From Diploscapter coronatus (lineage: Eukaryota > Nematoda > Chromadorea > Rhabditida > Rhabditidae), in the NCBI GenBank assembly GCA_964036155.1, contig OZ038422.1:45965201-46029200 (forward strand): 64,000 nt of DNA, in the 5' to 3' direction. A model generated the notes under the pieces. That model was not told the origin of the DNA. It was given only the letters and a program-made list of their open reading frames with translations, and searched no databases. Position 1 is the stretch's first letter. Each line of letters opens with the position of its first letter. This document shows, piece after piece, positions 38,580 to 50,391 of the stretch. Position numbers and translations under genes: made by a program.

Positions 38580-41500
38580 TTATTTTATGTTAATTTTTCC
38601 GACTTCTCTCCATTTATTCGTTCGTGGATCGTATTCCTCGACTACGTCACAAAAATCTTTCAGATTTACTGATTGGCTGACAATATTTTGAAATCTAAAT
38701 TAACAAATATTTAGTATAAATATATGCAAAATCTTGGCTCACCCTCCGATTGCATACAATTTTCCATTCGCAACAACAAGCGAATGACGGCATCTTGCAT
38801 AATTCATATCTGCGATTCGAGAAATTCGACTGTCAACTGGGGCTGAGGGGTCGAAACACAGACAGGATTTCAATGTACCAAAATCACTAAATATATAATG
38901 ATACGTTGTTTATCATACAAAATAACGACTTCAATCCTCCAGTTATGTAAATTTTTCCATTTAACGATGTAACTCCGAAAAGTAGTCGTTGTTCTGGAAT
39001 CTCTCCGGCTTTTTCCCATTCCCGTTCATTGTCTGATAATAGATATATCTTTCTACTTTCAAAACCATCAATAACTGAATATCCATAATTACACTAATGA
39101 ATATGTTATAATGCGACCGTATAGAATTTCATCGCATGTTATTGTTTGAGCACGACTAATAGGAAAAGGAAAAGCAGGTCCTGTTTGCCATTGTCCATCT
39201 ATGAAAACCTGAATAAATTATTTCATGGACTTTCATTCAATTCTTACATCAACTCGATTCGTTTCTTGAAATATTTTAATATCCCATCCGCCCAAATAAT
39301 ACAATTTATTTTTAAAATAAGCGGCAGATGCAGCACTACGCCATTCAGGAGGATCTGGGCCTGTAAAATTCTTTAAATCGATTATTCATGAATTTGTTTA
39401 TAAGACCTCTTGAAATTTGTCGAGTATCCAAATCAAAAATTTCAAAAATCTTTTTGAATAGATCAATTCCAAAAATCTGAAAGTTGAGAAATTATTCAAA
39501 ATAACTAACATAAGAATTTACTTTATCCTGTGTAATTTCTACTTGATCTGGCAGATACAAACTATCGAATTTTGCAATCTCTTCTACTGAGCAGGTAGAT
39601 GAATTGAGCAGACATATTTTTCCTTCATCTTTATCATCATTATTTCGATAATAAACTAAATTATTACGAATCGATTTCAAAGTCTCTTACTTAGCTTTCA
39701 ACATAATTTCTTACAATAGAACAAAATCTCATGCGAATTATTGAATGAGTTGCCTCCACCAAATTGCAAATCATTGTTATCCCAGGATAATTCACTCATT
39801 GTATTATTAATCAATGGAATTTCCTTTTTCTTCTAAAACATTTTCTTTAAATATTCGCAGTATAATAATTTCTACTTCAATAGCATCGGCCAAGATAGCT
39901 GCCCCAAATACGACAGCTTCATCGGGGTTGGTATTGAGTTTTAATTTCTCATTTCCAAATTTCATCTTCAAAATATCTCTTATCGCAGGAATTCTTGTTG
40001 ACCCACCGACCAATATCTGAATAGATCATTTAAGGAAAATATTTCCGATCAGAATGGAAGGGTTTTCGTGATTATTTACTACGTGATCGATGTCGTCTGT
40101 CCTAAGTTTAGCCATTTTAAGCGCATCATCAATTAGTTTGGTCGTTTTTGAGTAAAGCTCCTCGCATAATTCATTCAATTTTATCTTTTTTAATTGTACA
40201 TCTAAATCCAAGTGGGCATTTAGATCGATGTCCAGCTGAATTTTATAATGCGCTACTTCGATTATTTTCAATAATGCTAACATGAATATTATAAGAAGGA
40301 ACATCGAAGGAGAGCGCTTCCTTTGCTGCTCTACACTGAGTCCTTAATGTTTTAAGTAAACGCTTATTTCCAATAATATCATAAGTCGATGTTCTCATAT
40401 ATTCTTGTAATACATAGTTCATAATTATCCCATCGAAATCCTGACCGCCTATAACAAATAAAAGCTAATGTAAACACTTTTATAATAGTTATGCCTAAAT
40501 GTTGGTCTCCTTTGACGACCTTTATCGTAATCCCCCCGTTTTTTATTTCGCAAATGTTAATGTCAAGTGTGCCTAAAAGTTCATCGATACGACTGTTCGG
40601 TTGTTTGTTTTCAAATGAAGATTATATAGCTACCTCCGCCGAAGTCGAATATCATTATCTTTGAATCCTCTAACTTCCTATCTTCATTGTATGCAATCGC
40701 AGCGGCTGTAGGTTCTCTAACTAACATCTTTAACTCGAGTCCAGCCATTTGAACAGCTCTTTTCGTAGCCTCTATTTGAGCTGTCTGAAAGAAGGCCGGA
40801 ATCGCGACAACAGCTCCAATCACTTCGTCACCAATGTAACTCTGAATTTCATCTTACTGGGATTTCATAGATTTCACCCTTTCCAAACCTCAGCTATTTG
40901 TTTGATCTTCTTTAAAATTTCCGCGGATACTTCCTCTGGTGTTATAAATACCTCATTCAGGGCATCGTTATCGGGGTTAATAACGTATCCAACTTTGTTC
41001 TAAAGAATGAAAAAGATAATCGCATTTCAACTGAAAGCACGCATTCAAAATGAGAAACTAACATTTCGTGTGTCCAAATTGAATGTCCAAAGTTGACGAT
41101 TTTCCGCAATTGGAAAGTTATACAAAAATCTCCACCCAATCAGTCGCTTCGAATCTACAAAATCAATCCAAAAAATAAGGTAACACTGAACATTATGGAG
41201 TCTGAAATCTGGGAGATCGAAAATGAGAAGAGAAAGAATGCTTCTAGGCCAGTCTCTCCTTTCGAATGCTATTTCACTTTTAATACATAAAATAGGGTGG
41301 CTAATAAAGGAATGATTTTCTGTTAAATTACTGAATATCTCTCATATTTCGATGGAAACACTGAGTTTCTTGACAAAAATCACTCCGTCAAATACTAGTC
41401 GCCAAAAGAATAGCCGTGCATCACTTTTCGCTTCCCGGATTACGGACTAAAAGATGCAAACCGTATAGAACTCGTGAGAGATCAGGATAGTTGAGTGCAT

Positions 41501-41718
41501 GATTACCAACTAATACTTCGTTATTATCATTATTGTCCCCATATGACACAATCGATGGTGTAAAATTTACGCCTGAGCATAAATTATAATGGAAAGAATA
41601 GATATGGAGATTTAATTATCGATTCACCTTCTTCATTGAAGATGATTTTAGGCTTTCCATTTTCTACCATTGCAACACGCGAATATGTCGTTCCCAAGTC
41701 AATGCCGATATAGACCAT
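38580..41718 (-). CDS. Hsp70 ATPase domain fused to one Kelch propeller, 694 aa (copy 1)
   Basis: Seventeen exons sum to 2085 nt: 41628-41718, 41462-41572, 41063-41154, 40889-40999, 40634-40841, 40495-40572, 40282-40448, 40080-40235, 39876-40016, 39715-39832, 39522-39655, 39407-39476, 39248-39360, 39118-39208, 38930-39074, 38743-38886, 38580-38694. Residues 1-385 are an Hsp70 nucleotide-binding domain: [61 protein letters not shown]. The next exon (39715-39832) is a linker of about 40 residues; then come Kelch blades with GG motifs: [22 protein letters not shown], and [15 protein letters not shown] at the end. The Hsp70 peptide-binding domain and C-terminal EEVD are absent. No signal peptide, so probably cytosolic. 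Intron 40449-40494 starts with GC. Function unknown. Confidence 0.85.
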
Positions 41719-42221
41719 TTTTATTCTTTAATTTAAAAAAATCATAATTTGTGCTGATTAGGAAATAAATCGTACACTCATGAGTAAATGAATAAAAAAT
41801 CAATAATCATTTAGGGCAAGAAAGCAAACTTTCACATTGAATGAGAATTGATAAGAGAATAGCAATGTTGTATATTTTGCGTGAAAGAATCTTATCATAA
41901 AATCAATATCTTTGATAAATGATTAGGAATTGAAACTAAGCAAATGAAGGAATTTTTAACTGGTTGAACAATAATCTGTGTCAATTTCGAATGCTATCCA
42001 AAATGTCATCTCGCATTCTGATGCAACATGCTCAGGAGAAAGGGAGTAAGAAGCTTTAATTTTAATAAATATTAACAAAAATATTTATTTCAGTTACAAT
42101 TATCCCTAATCATTTTTTAATGTTTTCGAGATTCGCCTGTATGATGTGCATTAAAATGAAATTATTATTGAACATTTTATTGAATACAAAATTTGAAATC
42201 CGAGATTGTTATAATCAAGTT
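41719..42221. promoter_or_regulatory. Spacer: copy-1 promoter and copy-2 3' flank
   Basis: This 503-bp interval must hold the promoter of copy 1 and the 3' end of copy 2. About 41990-42220 is homologous to the 3' flank of copy 3 (about 60600-60850), including TCTCGCATTC and TTTATTTCAGTTACAATTAT. No clear heat-shock element array is seen by eye. Confidence 0.5.
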
Positions 42222-45200
42222 TTATTTTGTATCAATTATTTCGACTACACGCCACTCATTCGTTTGTGGATCGTACTCTTCAATAGCGTCACAGAAGTTT
42301 ACCGGACGAAAATCATCATTTGTTTGTTCAGTATTTTGAAATCTACATTAACAAATATGTCGTATAAGATACGCAAAATCTCAGCTCACCCTCCGATTGC
42401 ATACAATTTTCCATTCGCAACAACAAGCGAATGACGGCATCTTGCATAATTCATATCTGCGATTCGAGAAATTCGACTGTCAACTGGGGCTGAGGGGTCG
42501 AAACACAGACAGGATTTCAATGTACCAAAATCACTAAATATATAATGATACGTTGTTTATCATACAAAATAACGACTTCAATCCTCCAGTTATGTAAATT
42601 TTTCCATTTAACGATGCAATTCTGAATACACCTCGTCTTTCTGGAATCTCTCCAACTTCAATCCATTCCCGTTCATCGCCTGATAATCGATATACCATTT
42701 CACTATGTTCTCCATCGATAACTGAACATCCATAATTAAAATAATGAATATGCTATAGTGTGACCGTATAAAATTCCATCGCATGCTATTGCTTGAACAG
42801 AACTAATTGGAAGAAAGGCAGGCCCTGTTTGCCATTGTCCATCTATTAACACCTGAATAAAGTATTCAATGCTTTCATTCGATCTTCTTACATCAACTCT
42901 ATTCGTATTTCCACCCAAGTAATACAATTTGTCTTTGAAATAAGCCACAGATGCACCATCACGCCATTCAGGAGGATCTGGACCTGTAAAATTCTTTGAA
43001 TCGATCATTCATAGATTTGTTTATAAGACCTCTTGAAGTTTGTCGAGTATTGTAGTCATATAGTTCAAATAATTTCGTGTTGTTAATTGCAAAAACCTGA
43101 ATTTGAGAGATTATTAAAAATAACGAACGTAAGAATTTACTTTATTCTTTGTAGTTGCTACTTCATTTGGCGCATAACAATCGTGAAATTTCGCAATCTC
43201 TTCTACTAAGCAGGTATGCGAATTGAACAAGCATATTTTTCCTTCATCTTTACCATTATTTGGATATAAATCTAAATTATTACGAATCGTTTTAAAGTCT
43301 TACTTAGCTTCAATATAAACTCCTACAACAAAACAAAATTTTCTGTGTATTATCAAGTGAACTGCCTCCATCAATTTTTCCGACTTCTCGCCATTTATTC
43401 GTTTGTGGATCGTATTCCTCGATTGAATTACAAAAATCTGTCATATTAAATTGTTGAAATCTACATTAACAAATATTTGGTATAAAGATATGCAAAATCT
43501 CAGCTCACCCTCCGACTGCATACAATTTCCCACTAGCAGTAACAAGCGAATGGTAATATCTTTCATAATTCATATCAGCGATTCGAGAAACTCGACTGTC
43601 AACTGGAGCTGAGGGGTCGAAACACAGACAGAATTTTAATGCATCATTACTAAATATATAATGATACATTATTTATTATACAAAATTAACGACCTCAATC
43701 CTCCGATTATGTAAATTTTTCCATTCAGTGATGCAACTCCAAAAAAAACTCGTCTTTCTGGAATCTCTCCAACTTCAATCCATTTCCGTTCATCGTCTGA
43801 TAATCGATATATCTTTTTACTTTCAAGACCATCAATAGCTGAATATCCATAATTACAATAATGAATATGCTATAATGTGACCGTATAAAATTTCATCGCA
43901 TGTTATTGTTTGAGCATCATTGATTGGACGAGGAAGAGCAGGTCCTGTTTGCCATTTTTCATCTATTAAAACCTGAATAAATTGTTTCATGGATTTTCAT
44001 TCAATAGACTTACATCAATTCGATTAGTCCATTCCCCTGTTTTAAAATCCTTTCCACCCAAATAATATAATTTTTCTTTGAAATAAACCACAGATGCATC
44101 TATACGCCATTCAAGAGGATCTGGACCTGTAGAATTCTTTGAATCAATCATTCATAAATTTGTTGATAAGACCTCTTGAAATTTGTCCAATATTATAGTC
44201 ATATATTTCAAATGATTTATTTCTGTCGTTAATTCCAAAAATCTGAAAGTTGAGAAATTATTCAAAATAACTAACATAAGAATTTACTTTATTCTGTGTA
44301 GTTGCTAATTGAAATGGGAAATACAAACTGTGGAATTTTGCGATCTCTTCTACCGAGTAGGCAGATGAATTGAATAAACATAGCCCTCCGTCATATTCAC
44401 CATCATTTAAATATACATCTAAATTATTACGAATCGTTTTAAAGTCTTACTTAGCTTCAATATAAACTCCTACAACAAAACAAAGTTTTCTGTGTATTAT
44501 CAAGTGAACTGCCTCCATCAATTTTTCCGACTTCTCGCCATTTATTAGTTTGTGGATCGTATTCTTCAATAAAATCGCAGAAGTTTATCCCCTTGTAGAA
44601 ATTACTTTTCACAATATTTTGAAATCTACATTAACAAATATTTGGTATAAAGATATGCAAAATCTCAGCTCACCCTCCGACTGCATACAATTTCCCGCTA
44701 GCGACAATGAGCGAATGACAATTTCTTGCATAATTCATATCTGCGATTCGAGAAACTCGACTGTCAACCGGAGCTGAGGGGTCGAAACACAAACAGGATC
44801 TCAATGTACAAAAATAACTAAATATATAATGATACGTTGTTTATCATAAAAAAAATTAACGACTCCTTTCCTCCAGTTATGTAAATTTTTCCATTTAACG
44901 ATGTAACTCTGAAAAATAGTCGTTGTTCTGGAATCTCTCCAACTTCAATCCATTCCCGTTCATCGCCTGATAATCGATATATCTTATTACTATTCCATTC
45001 ATCAATAACTGAACATCCATAATTACAATAATGAATATACACTGTAATGTGACCGTATAAAATTCCATCGCATGTTATTGTTTGAGCAAGATAAATTGAG
45101 CGAGGAAAAGCAGGCCCTGTTTCCCATTTTTCATCTATTAACACCTGAATAAATTATTTCATGGACTTTCATTCGATCTCCTTACATCAACTCTATTCGT

Positions 45201-48200
45201 ATTTCCACCCAAATAATACAATTTGTCTTTGAAATAAGCTATAGATGTATCATCACGCCATTCAGGAGGATCTGGTCCTGTAAAATTATTTGAATTGTTC
45301 ATTCGTGGATTTATTGAGCAGACCACTTGAAATTTGTCGAGTATTGTAGTCATATAGTTCAAATAATTTCGTGTTGTTAATTGCAAAAACCTGAATTTGA
45401 GAGATTATTAAAAATAACGAACGTAAGAATTTACTTTATTCTTTGTAGTTGCTATTTCATGTGGCATATAACAATGGTAAAATTTTGCAATCCATTCTAC
45501 CGAGTAGGTAGATGAATTGAACAAGCACATTCTTCCTTCATATTTATCATTATTTAAATACAAATCTAAATTATTACGAATCGTTTTAAAGTCTTACTTA
45601 GCTTCAATATAAACTCCTACAACAAAACAAAGTTTTCTGTGTATTATCAAGTGAACTGCCTCCATCAATTTTTCCGACTTCTCGCCATTTATTAGTTTGT
45701 GGATCGTATTCTTCAATAAAATCGCAGAAGTTTATCCCCTTGTAGAAATTACTTTTCGCAATATTTTGAAATCTACATTAGCAAATATTTGGTATAAAGA
45801 TATGCAAAATCTCAGCTCACCCTCCGACTGCATACAATTTCCCGCTAGCGACAATGAGCGAATGACAATTTCTTGCATAATTCATATCAGCGATTCGAGA
45901 AACTCGTTTTTCAACCGGAGTTGAGGGATTGAAACACAGACAGGATTTTACTACTTCACGACTAAATATATAATGATACATTAGTTATCATACAAAATTA
46001 ACGACTTCCATCCTCCAGTTATGTAAATTTTCCCATTTAACGATGTAACTCCGAAATAACTTCCTATCTCTGAAATCTCTCCAATTTCAACCCATTCCCG
46101 TTCATCGTCTGATAATCGATATATCTTCTTATCGCTCCACTCATCAATAACTGAATATCCATAATTATAATAATGAATATGTTATAATGTGACCGTATAA
46201 AATTCCATCGCGTGTTATTGTTTGAGCAAGATAAATTGAGCGAGGAAAAGCAGGTCCTGTTTCCCATTTTCCGTCTATTAAAACCTGAATAACTTATTTC
46301 ATGGACTTCATTCGATCCTCTTACATTAATTCGATTCGTATCTTCCCCTGTTTCAGTATCCTTTCCACCCAAATAATACAATTTGTCTTTGAAATAAGCT
46401 ATAGATGTACCACTACGCCATTCAGGAGGATATGGTCCTGTAAAATTATTTTAGTCAACCATTCATGAATTTGTTGATAAGACCTCTTGAAATTTGTCGA
46501 GTATTGTAGTCATATATTTCAAATGACTTTCCATCTTCGTTAATTGCAAAAACCTGAATTTGAGAGATTATTAAAAATAACGAACGTAAGAATTTACTTT
46601 ATTCTGTGTAGTTGTTACTTGATATGGCATATAACAATTGCGAAAATTTGCAACCCATTCTACTGAGCAGGTAGATGAGTTGAGCAAGCATATTCTTCCT
46701 TCATATTTATCATTATTTAAATACAAATCTAAATTATAATAAATTACTGAATCTTTTATTCCATTAAATTTATTCTTATCTCTTACAGTAAAACAATTTT
46801 TTTTGCAAACTATTGAATGAGTTGTCTCCACCAAATTGCAAATCATTGTTATCCCAGGATAATTCAACCATTGTACTATTACTCAATGGAATTAGCTTTT
46901 TCTTCTATAATATTTTGTTTAGATATTCGCAGTATGATAATTTCTACTTCAATAGCATCAGCCAAAATAGCTGCCCCAAATACAACGGCTTCATCGGGGT
47001 TGATATTGAATTTTAATTTCTCATTTCCAAATTTCATCTTCAAAATATCTCTTATCGCAGGAATTCTTGTTGACCCACCAACCATTATCTGAATAAATAA
47101 TTTAAAGAAGATATTTCCGAGCAGAATGGAAGGGTTCTTCGTGATTATTTACTACGTGATCGATGTCATCTGTCCTAAGTTTAGCCATTTTAAGCGTATC
47201 ATCAATTAGCTTGGATGTTCTTATGCAAAGCTCCTTGCATAACTCATTAAACTTTTCCTTCGTTAATTGTACATTTAAATCCGAATATTCATCTAGACCG
47301 ATGTCCAACTGAATTTTACAATTCGCTACTTCGATTATTTTCAATAATGCTAACATGAATATTAACAGCAGTAGTTCTGAAGGAGAGCGCTTCTTTTGCA
47401 CGTCTGCACTCGGCCCTTAGCCGTTTAATCAAGCGCTTATCTCCAGAAATATCATTATTCGATAATTCCATATATTCTCGTAATACATAGTTCATAATTA
47501 TTCCATCGAAATCCTGACCACCTATAAAGTTAAAAGCTAATATAAGCATTTTTCATCATTATTATGCCTAAATGTTGGTCTCCTGTAACGACCTTTATCG
47601 TAATATTTCCGTTTTTTATTTCGCAAATGTTTATATCGAGAGTACCTAAAGCTATTCATTACGATTGTTCAGCTCATCATGGTGTTTTTAAATTTTCTTA
47701 GCCGTAAGAATTCAATGCATATTATCTTACCTCCACCAAAGTCAAATATCATAATGTTTAAATCCTTTAGCATCTGAGCATCATTATAGGCAATAGCAGC
47801 AGCTGTTGGTTCATCGATTAGCATTTTTAACTCGAGTTCAGCCATTTGAACAGCTCTTTTCGTAGCCTCTATTTGAGCTGTTTGAAAGAAGGCCGGAAGC
47901 GCGACAACGACCCCTGTTATTGGTTCTTTCGTGTAATTCTAAGAAATAAATATTAAATTGCTAAATAGGCATTATTTAAATATCGAACCTCTGCGATTAA
48001 TTTAAGTTTTCGTAGAATATCAGCTGACACCTCTTCCGGCAAAATAAATCGCTCTTCCGCAGTGTCTTTGTTCAGAACATAGCCTACTGATTCCTAAAAT
48101 ACTATTTCGTTACAATGAAAAATCAATGCAGCACGTTTCTTGTATCCAAATCGAATGTCCATAGTAAGCGATTCTCGGCAATCGGCAGATCATACATAAA

Positions 48201-48706
48201 CTCCCAACCGAGAAGTCTCTTTGAATCTACAAAATCAATTCGAAAAGTAAGGCAACACTTTGGGTATTATTTAATCCGAAATCAAGGAGACCGAAAATGA
48301 GGGGAGAACGAATGATTTTTTGTCAAATTATTAGTGTCTCTCATATTTTCGATACAAACACTGAGTTTCTTGATAAAAATCACTCCGTCAAATACTAGTT
48401 GCCAAAAGAATAGCCGTGCATCACTTTTCGCCTCCTGGATTACGGACTAAAGGATACAAACCGTATAAAACTCGTGAGAGATCAGAATAGTTCAGTGCAT
48501 GATTACCAACTAATATTTCGTTATCCCCATAAGACACAATCGATGGTGTAAAATTATTGCCTGAGCATAAATTACAATGGAAAGAATAAATAGGAAGATT
48601 TCATAATTGATTTACCTTCTTCATTGAAAATGATTCTAGGCTTTCCATTTTCAACGATAGCAACAGACGAATAAGTCGTTCCCAAGTCTATGCCGATGTA
48701 CACCAT
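42222..48706 (-). CDS. Hsp70 ATPase domain fused to four tandem Kelch propellers (copy 2)
   Basis: It starts at ATG 48706 (first exon 48616-48706, 30 codons, as in copy 1) and ends at TAA 42222-42224. The ATPase domain is complete: [53 protein letters not shown]. After the linker ([10 protein letters not shown]) a first Kelch block runs about 46760-45620. Three more blocks follow at about 45600-44470, 44450-43330 and 43310-42222. Each block end ([17 protein letters not shown]) splices in frame through a phase-1 intron into the next block start (...EGKICLFN), so one long product of roughly 1,550 aa is predicted. Alternatives are mutually exclusive propeller cassettes or separate genes; long-read cDNA would decide. 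The protein lacks a peptide-binding domain. Confidence 0.78.
43330..46760 (-). repeat. Tandem ~1.15-kb Kelch-block duplications inside copy 2
   Basis: Blocks repeat with a period near 1147 bp. The segment around 44416-44615 is almost identical to 45563-45762, introns included, and the same arrangement recurs at about 43270-43500. Each unit holds the same seven exons and six short introns. This is a within-gene array built by unequal crossing over. Confidence 0.8.
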
Positions 48707-48963
48707 TCTGAAAAATTATTTTTAAGTAAAAAATTTTGAAACTAAAACAGAATCGATAATCGCGGTTTAAATTTCCCATTCGAACAAACTGATAAAGGAG
48801 ACAATAGAAAGATTATGACTTATTGGTAGACCAATCAAATTCGCATCAATTGAATTCAAAGATCATCAAAAACCCTTGGAAAGAAACGACACTTCTTCAC
48901 GTCGCATTGATTGATGTGTTTCACCTATTTGTCTTTATCTTCGAGAGCGGTGTCACAGCCCTT

Positions 48964-49082
48964 GCTTACGGCCATACCACGTTGAACACACGCCATCCCG
49001 TCCGATCTGGCAAGTTAAGCAGCGTCGGGCCTGGTTAGTACTTGGATCGGAGACGGCTTGGGAATCCCAGGTGTCGTAAGCT
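48964..49082 (+). rRNA. 5S rRNA: 5S ribosomal RNA, 119 nt
   Basis: It starts GCTTACGGCCATACCACG and ends with the pairing GTCGTAAGCT, closing the terminal helix. The internal promoter region is present (AAGTTAAGCAGCGTCGGGC and TTAGTACTTGGATCGGAGAC). A run of five T follows at 49082-49086 as a Pol III terminator. The sequence resembles nematode 5S. It is a single copy in this window; no spliced-leader gene was found beside it. Confidence 0.96.
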
Positions 49083-50310
49083 TTTTGGAAAAACTTCAGT
49101 CAAAATATGCTTGAAGATTCTATAGTTAGGAAGCGCAACTCCCGCCCACTCTGTGAAGACAGTCAAAGAACGATTTTCCGTCATTTTTTTCAAAAAATTA
49201 TGAAGCTATTTTTCCTGATTTTTCTTTGTTCATTATTTGATATAAGCTTATGCAACATTTTTGCTTTCGGAACATGTCCCCGAAACTCGACTTGAGCCGG
49301 TCAAAACGTACAGCAACGTTTTCAAATCGTTCGTTTGAGTCTTGCAGACCTCGCTCATCACTCAAGCTGAATATGAAAGAATAGTCCTTTCTGGTTATTT
49401 TGAGCAAAAAATTCCATAGAATTTGGCCAAAACACTCGAAGACATGCCCAAGAATAATTTTTTTGCTGAAATAATGCAATACAAAGCGATTTGGCACTTG
49501 CTTCATCCAATTTTGCGCTCAAATTGTAGAATGGATGTGGCCTATTAACGTGGAAATAAAAAGAAAATACAATTGTTCCGGAATATTCCAAAACAAATCC
49601 AGAACATATCCTTATAAGGCCGTTCCCCCTCTGAAATAGCCTTTGCTCTGTTGACTGCAAAAGGAGAGCACGCTTTTCGCTTGACGAAAATTTGTTCGCA
49701 AAGAGGGGTTTTTGGATCGTCGTCTTCAGAAATTCATATCCTTGACTACACTGATCGATCCGTTTTTCATAGGGTTTTTTTGCTATTTGCCACTCAAGCA
49801 TGAGAGATTTCTAGAAAAATACTTTCATGACTTTGTCTTCAAAACAGAAATCTCACTCGTGCCCTCTAATTACAGACGTCAGAATTAATCAAATATTGGC
49901 ACACACGAATATTCGCATGGAATGTGTGACGTATTGAGTCTACCAGACATTTACGGAATGTAACAAATATCGAACTGTGCCAAACATGAAGGAATGTTTG
50001 TATTCGGAAATGCGGAACACGTGCAAAATATACATTTCCTGAAGACACATTTCATCACGATTCTAAAACCCTTTGGATTGATGGAAATGATTCATCCTAC
50101 ACGAAATTTTGACAATTTTAATGGAAATTTGAATTTTATAACTATTGCTCGAACTTATGTGCACTCTATATGCCACATGCTCCTGTTTTTTGAAAATTAA
50201 TCATAAATCGATAAACGCAAGCTATACTATTCAGATTTAATAAATCTCATATCCACAATATGTAAAAATTTGAAATTTCGCGATATTTAATATCTGGTTA
50301 TTGTTCAAAA
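49083..50310. other. Spacer with a 147-codon minus-strand open frame
   Basis: It contains a minus-strand single-exon frame at 49358-49801 (starts MLEWQIAKKPYEK, rich in Phe, Gln and Lys) that is longer than chance frames elsewhere here. It has no recognised domain, signal peptide or splice pattern. The same region is open in other frames, and overlapping minus-strand frames (49198-49506) suggest composition rather than coding. The remainder is AT-rich with no exon. Confidence 0.3.
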
Positions 50311-50391
50311 ATGAAGTTTCTGATCGTTTTAACTTTGTTTGCCCTTGCTCTATCTATAGTTGACCACGATATATGGATAATTTACCTTTAG
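50311..50391 (+). pseudogene. Orphan signal-peptide exon or tiny ORF
   Basis: ATG at 50311 begins a classical signal sequence (MKFLIVLTLFALALSI), followed by only ten more codons before TAG. It resembles the first exon of a small secreted-protein gene whose later exons are lost or unrecognised; a GT lies after the Ile codon. It lies near two other small secreted frames, so it may be a relic of the same expansion. Confidence 0.25.

Noticed and set aside
33300..38600. Treating the AT-rich 33-38 kb stretch as gene-free
   Set aside because: Minus-strand splice analysis recovers ten exons of a VWA-like/CUB protein that short-ORF inspection misses.
39807..40013. Hsp70 fragment read as ending about 25 codons after the ATPase core (…NSID stop)
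   Set aside because: That frame only ends there if the 42-bp intron is retained; splicing at GAA|GTAGAA gives the linker seen in all copies.
48823..49038. Open frame overlapping the 5S rRNA gene
   Set aside because: It overlaps the rRNA gene, whose sequence explains its composition.
48900..49200. Spliced-leader RNA gene next to 5S, as in many nematodes
   Set aside because: No spliced-leader consensus was found on either strand near the 5S gene.
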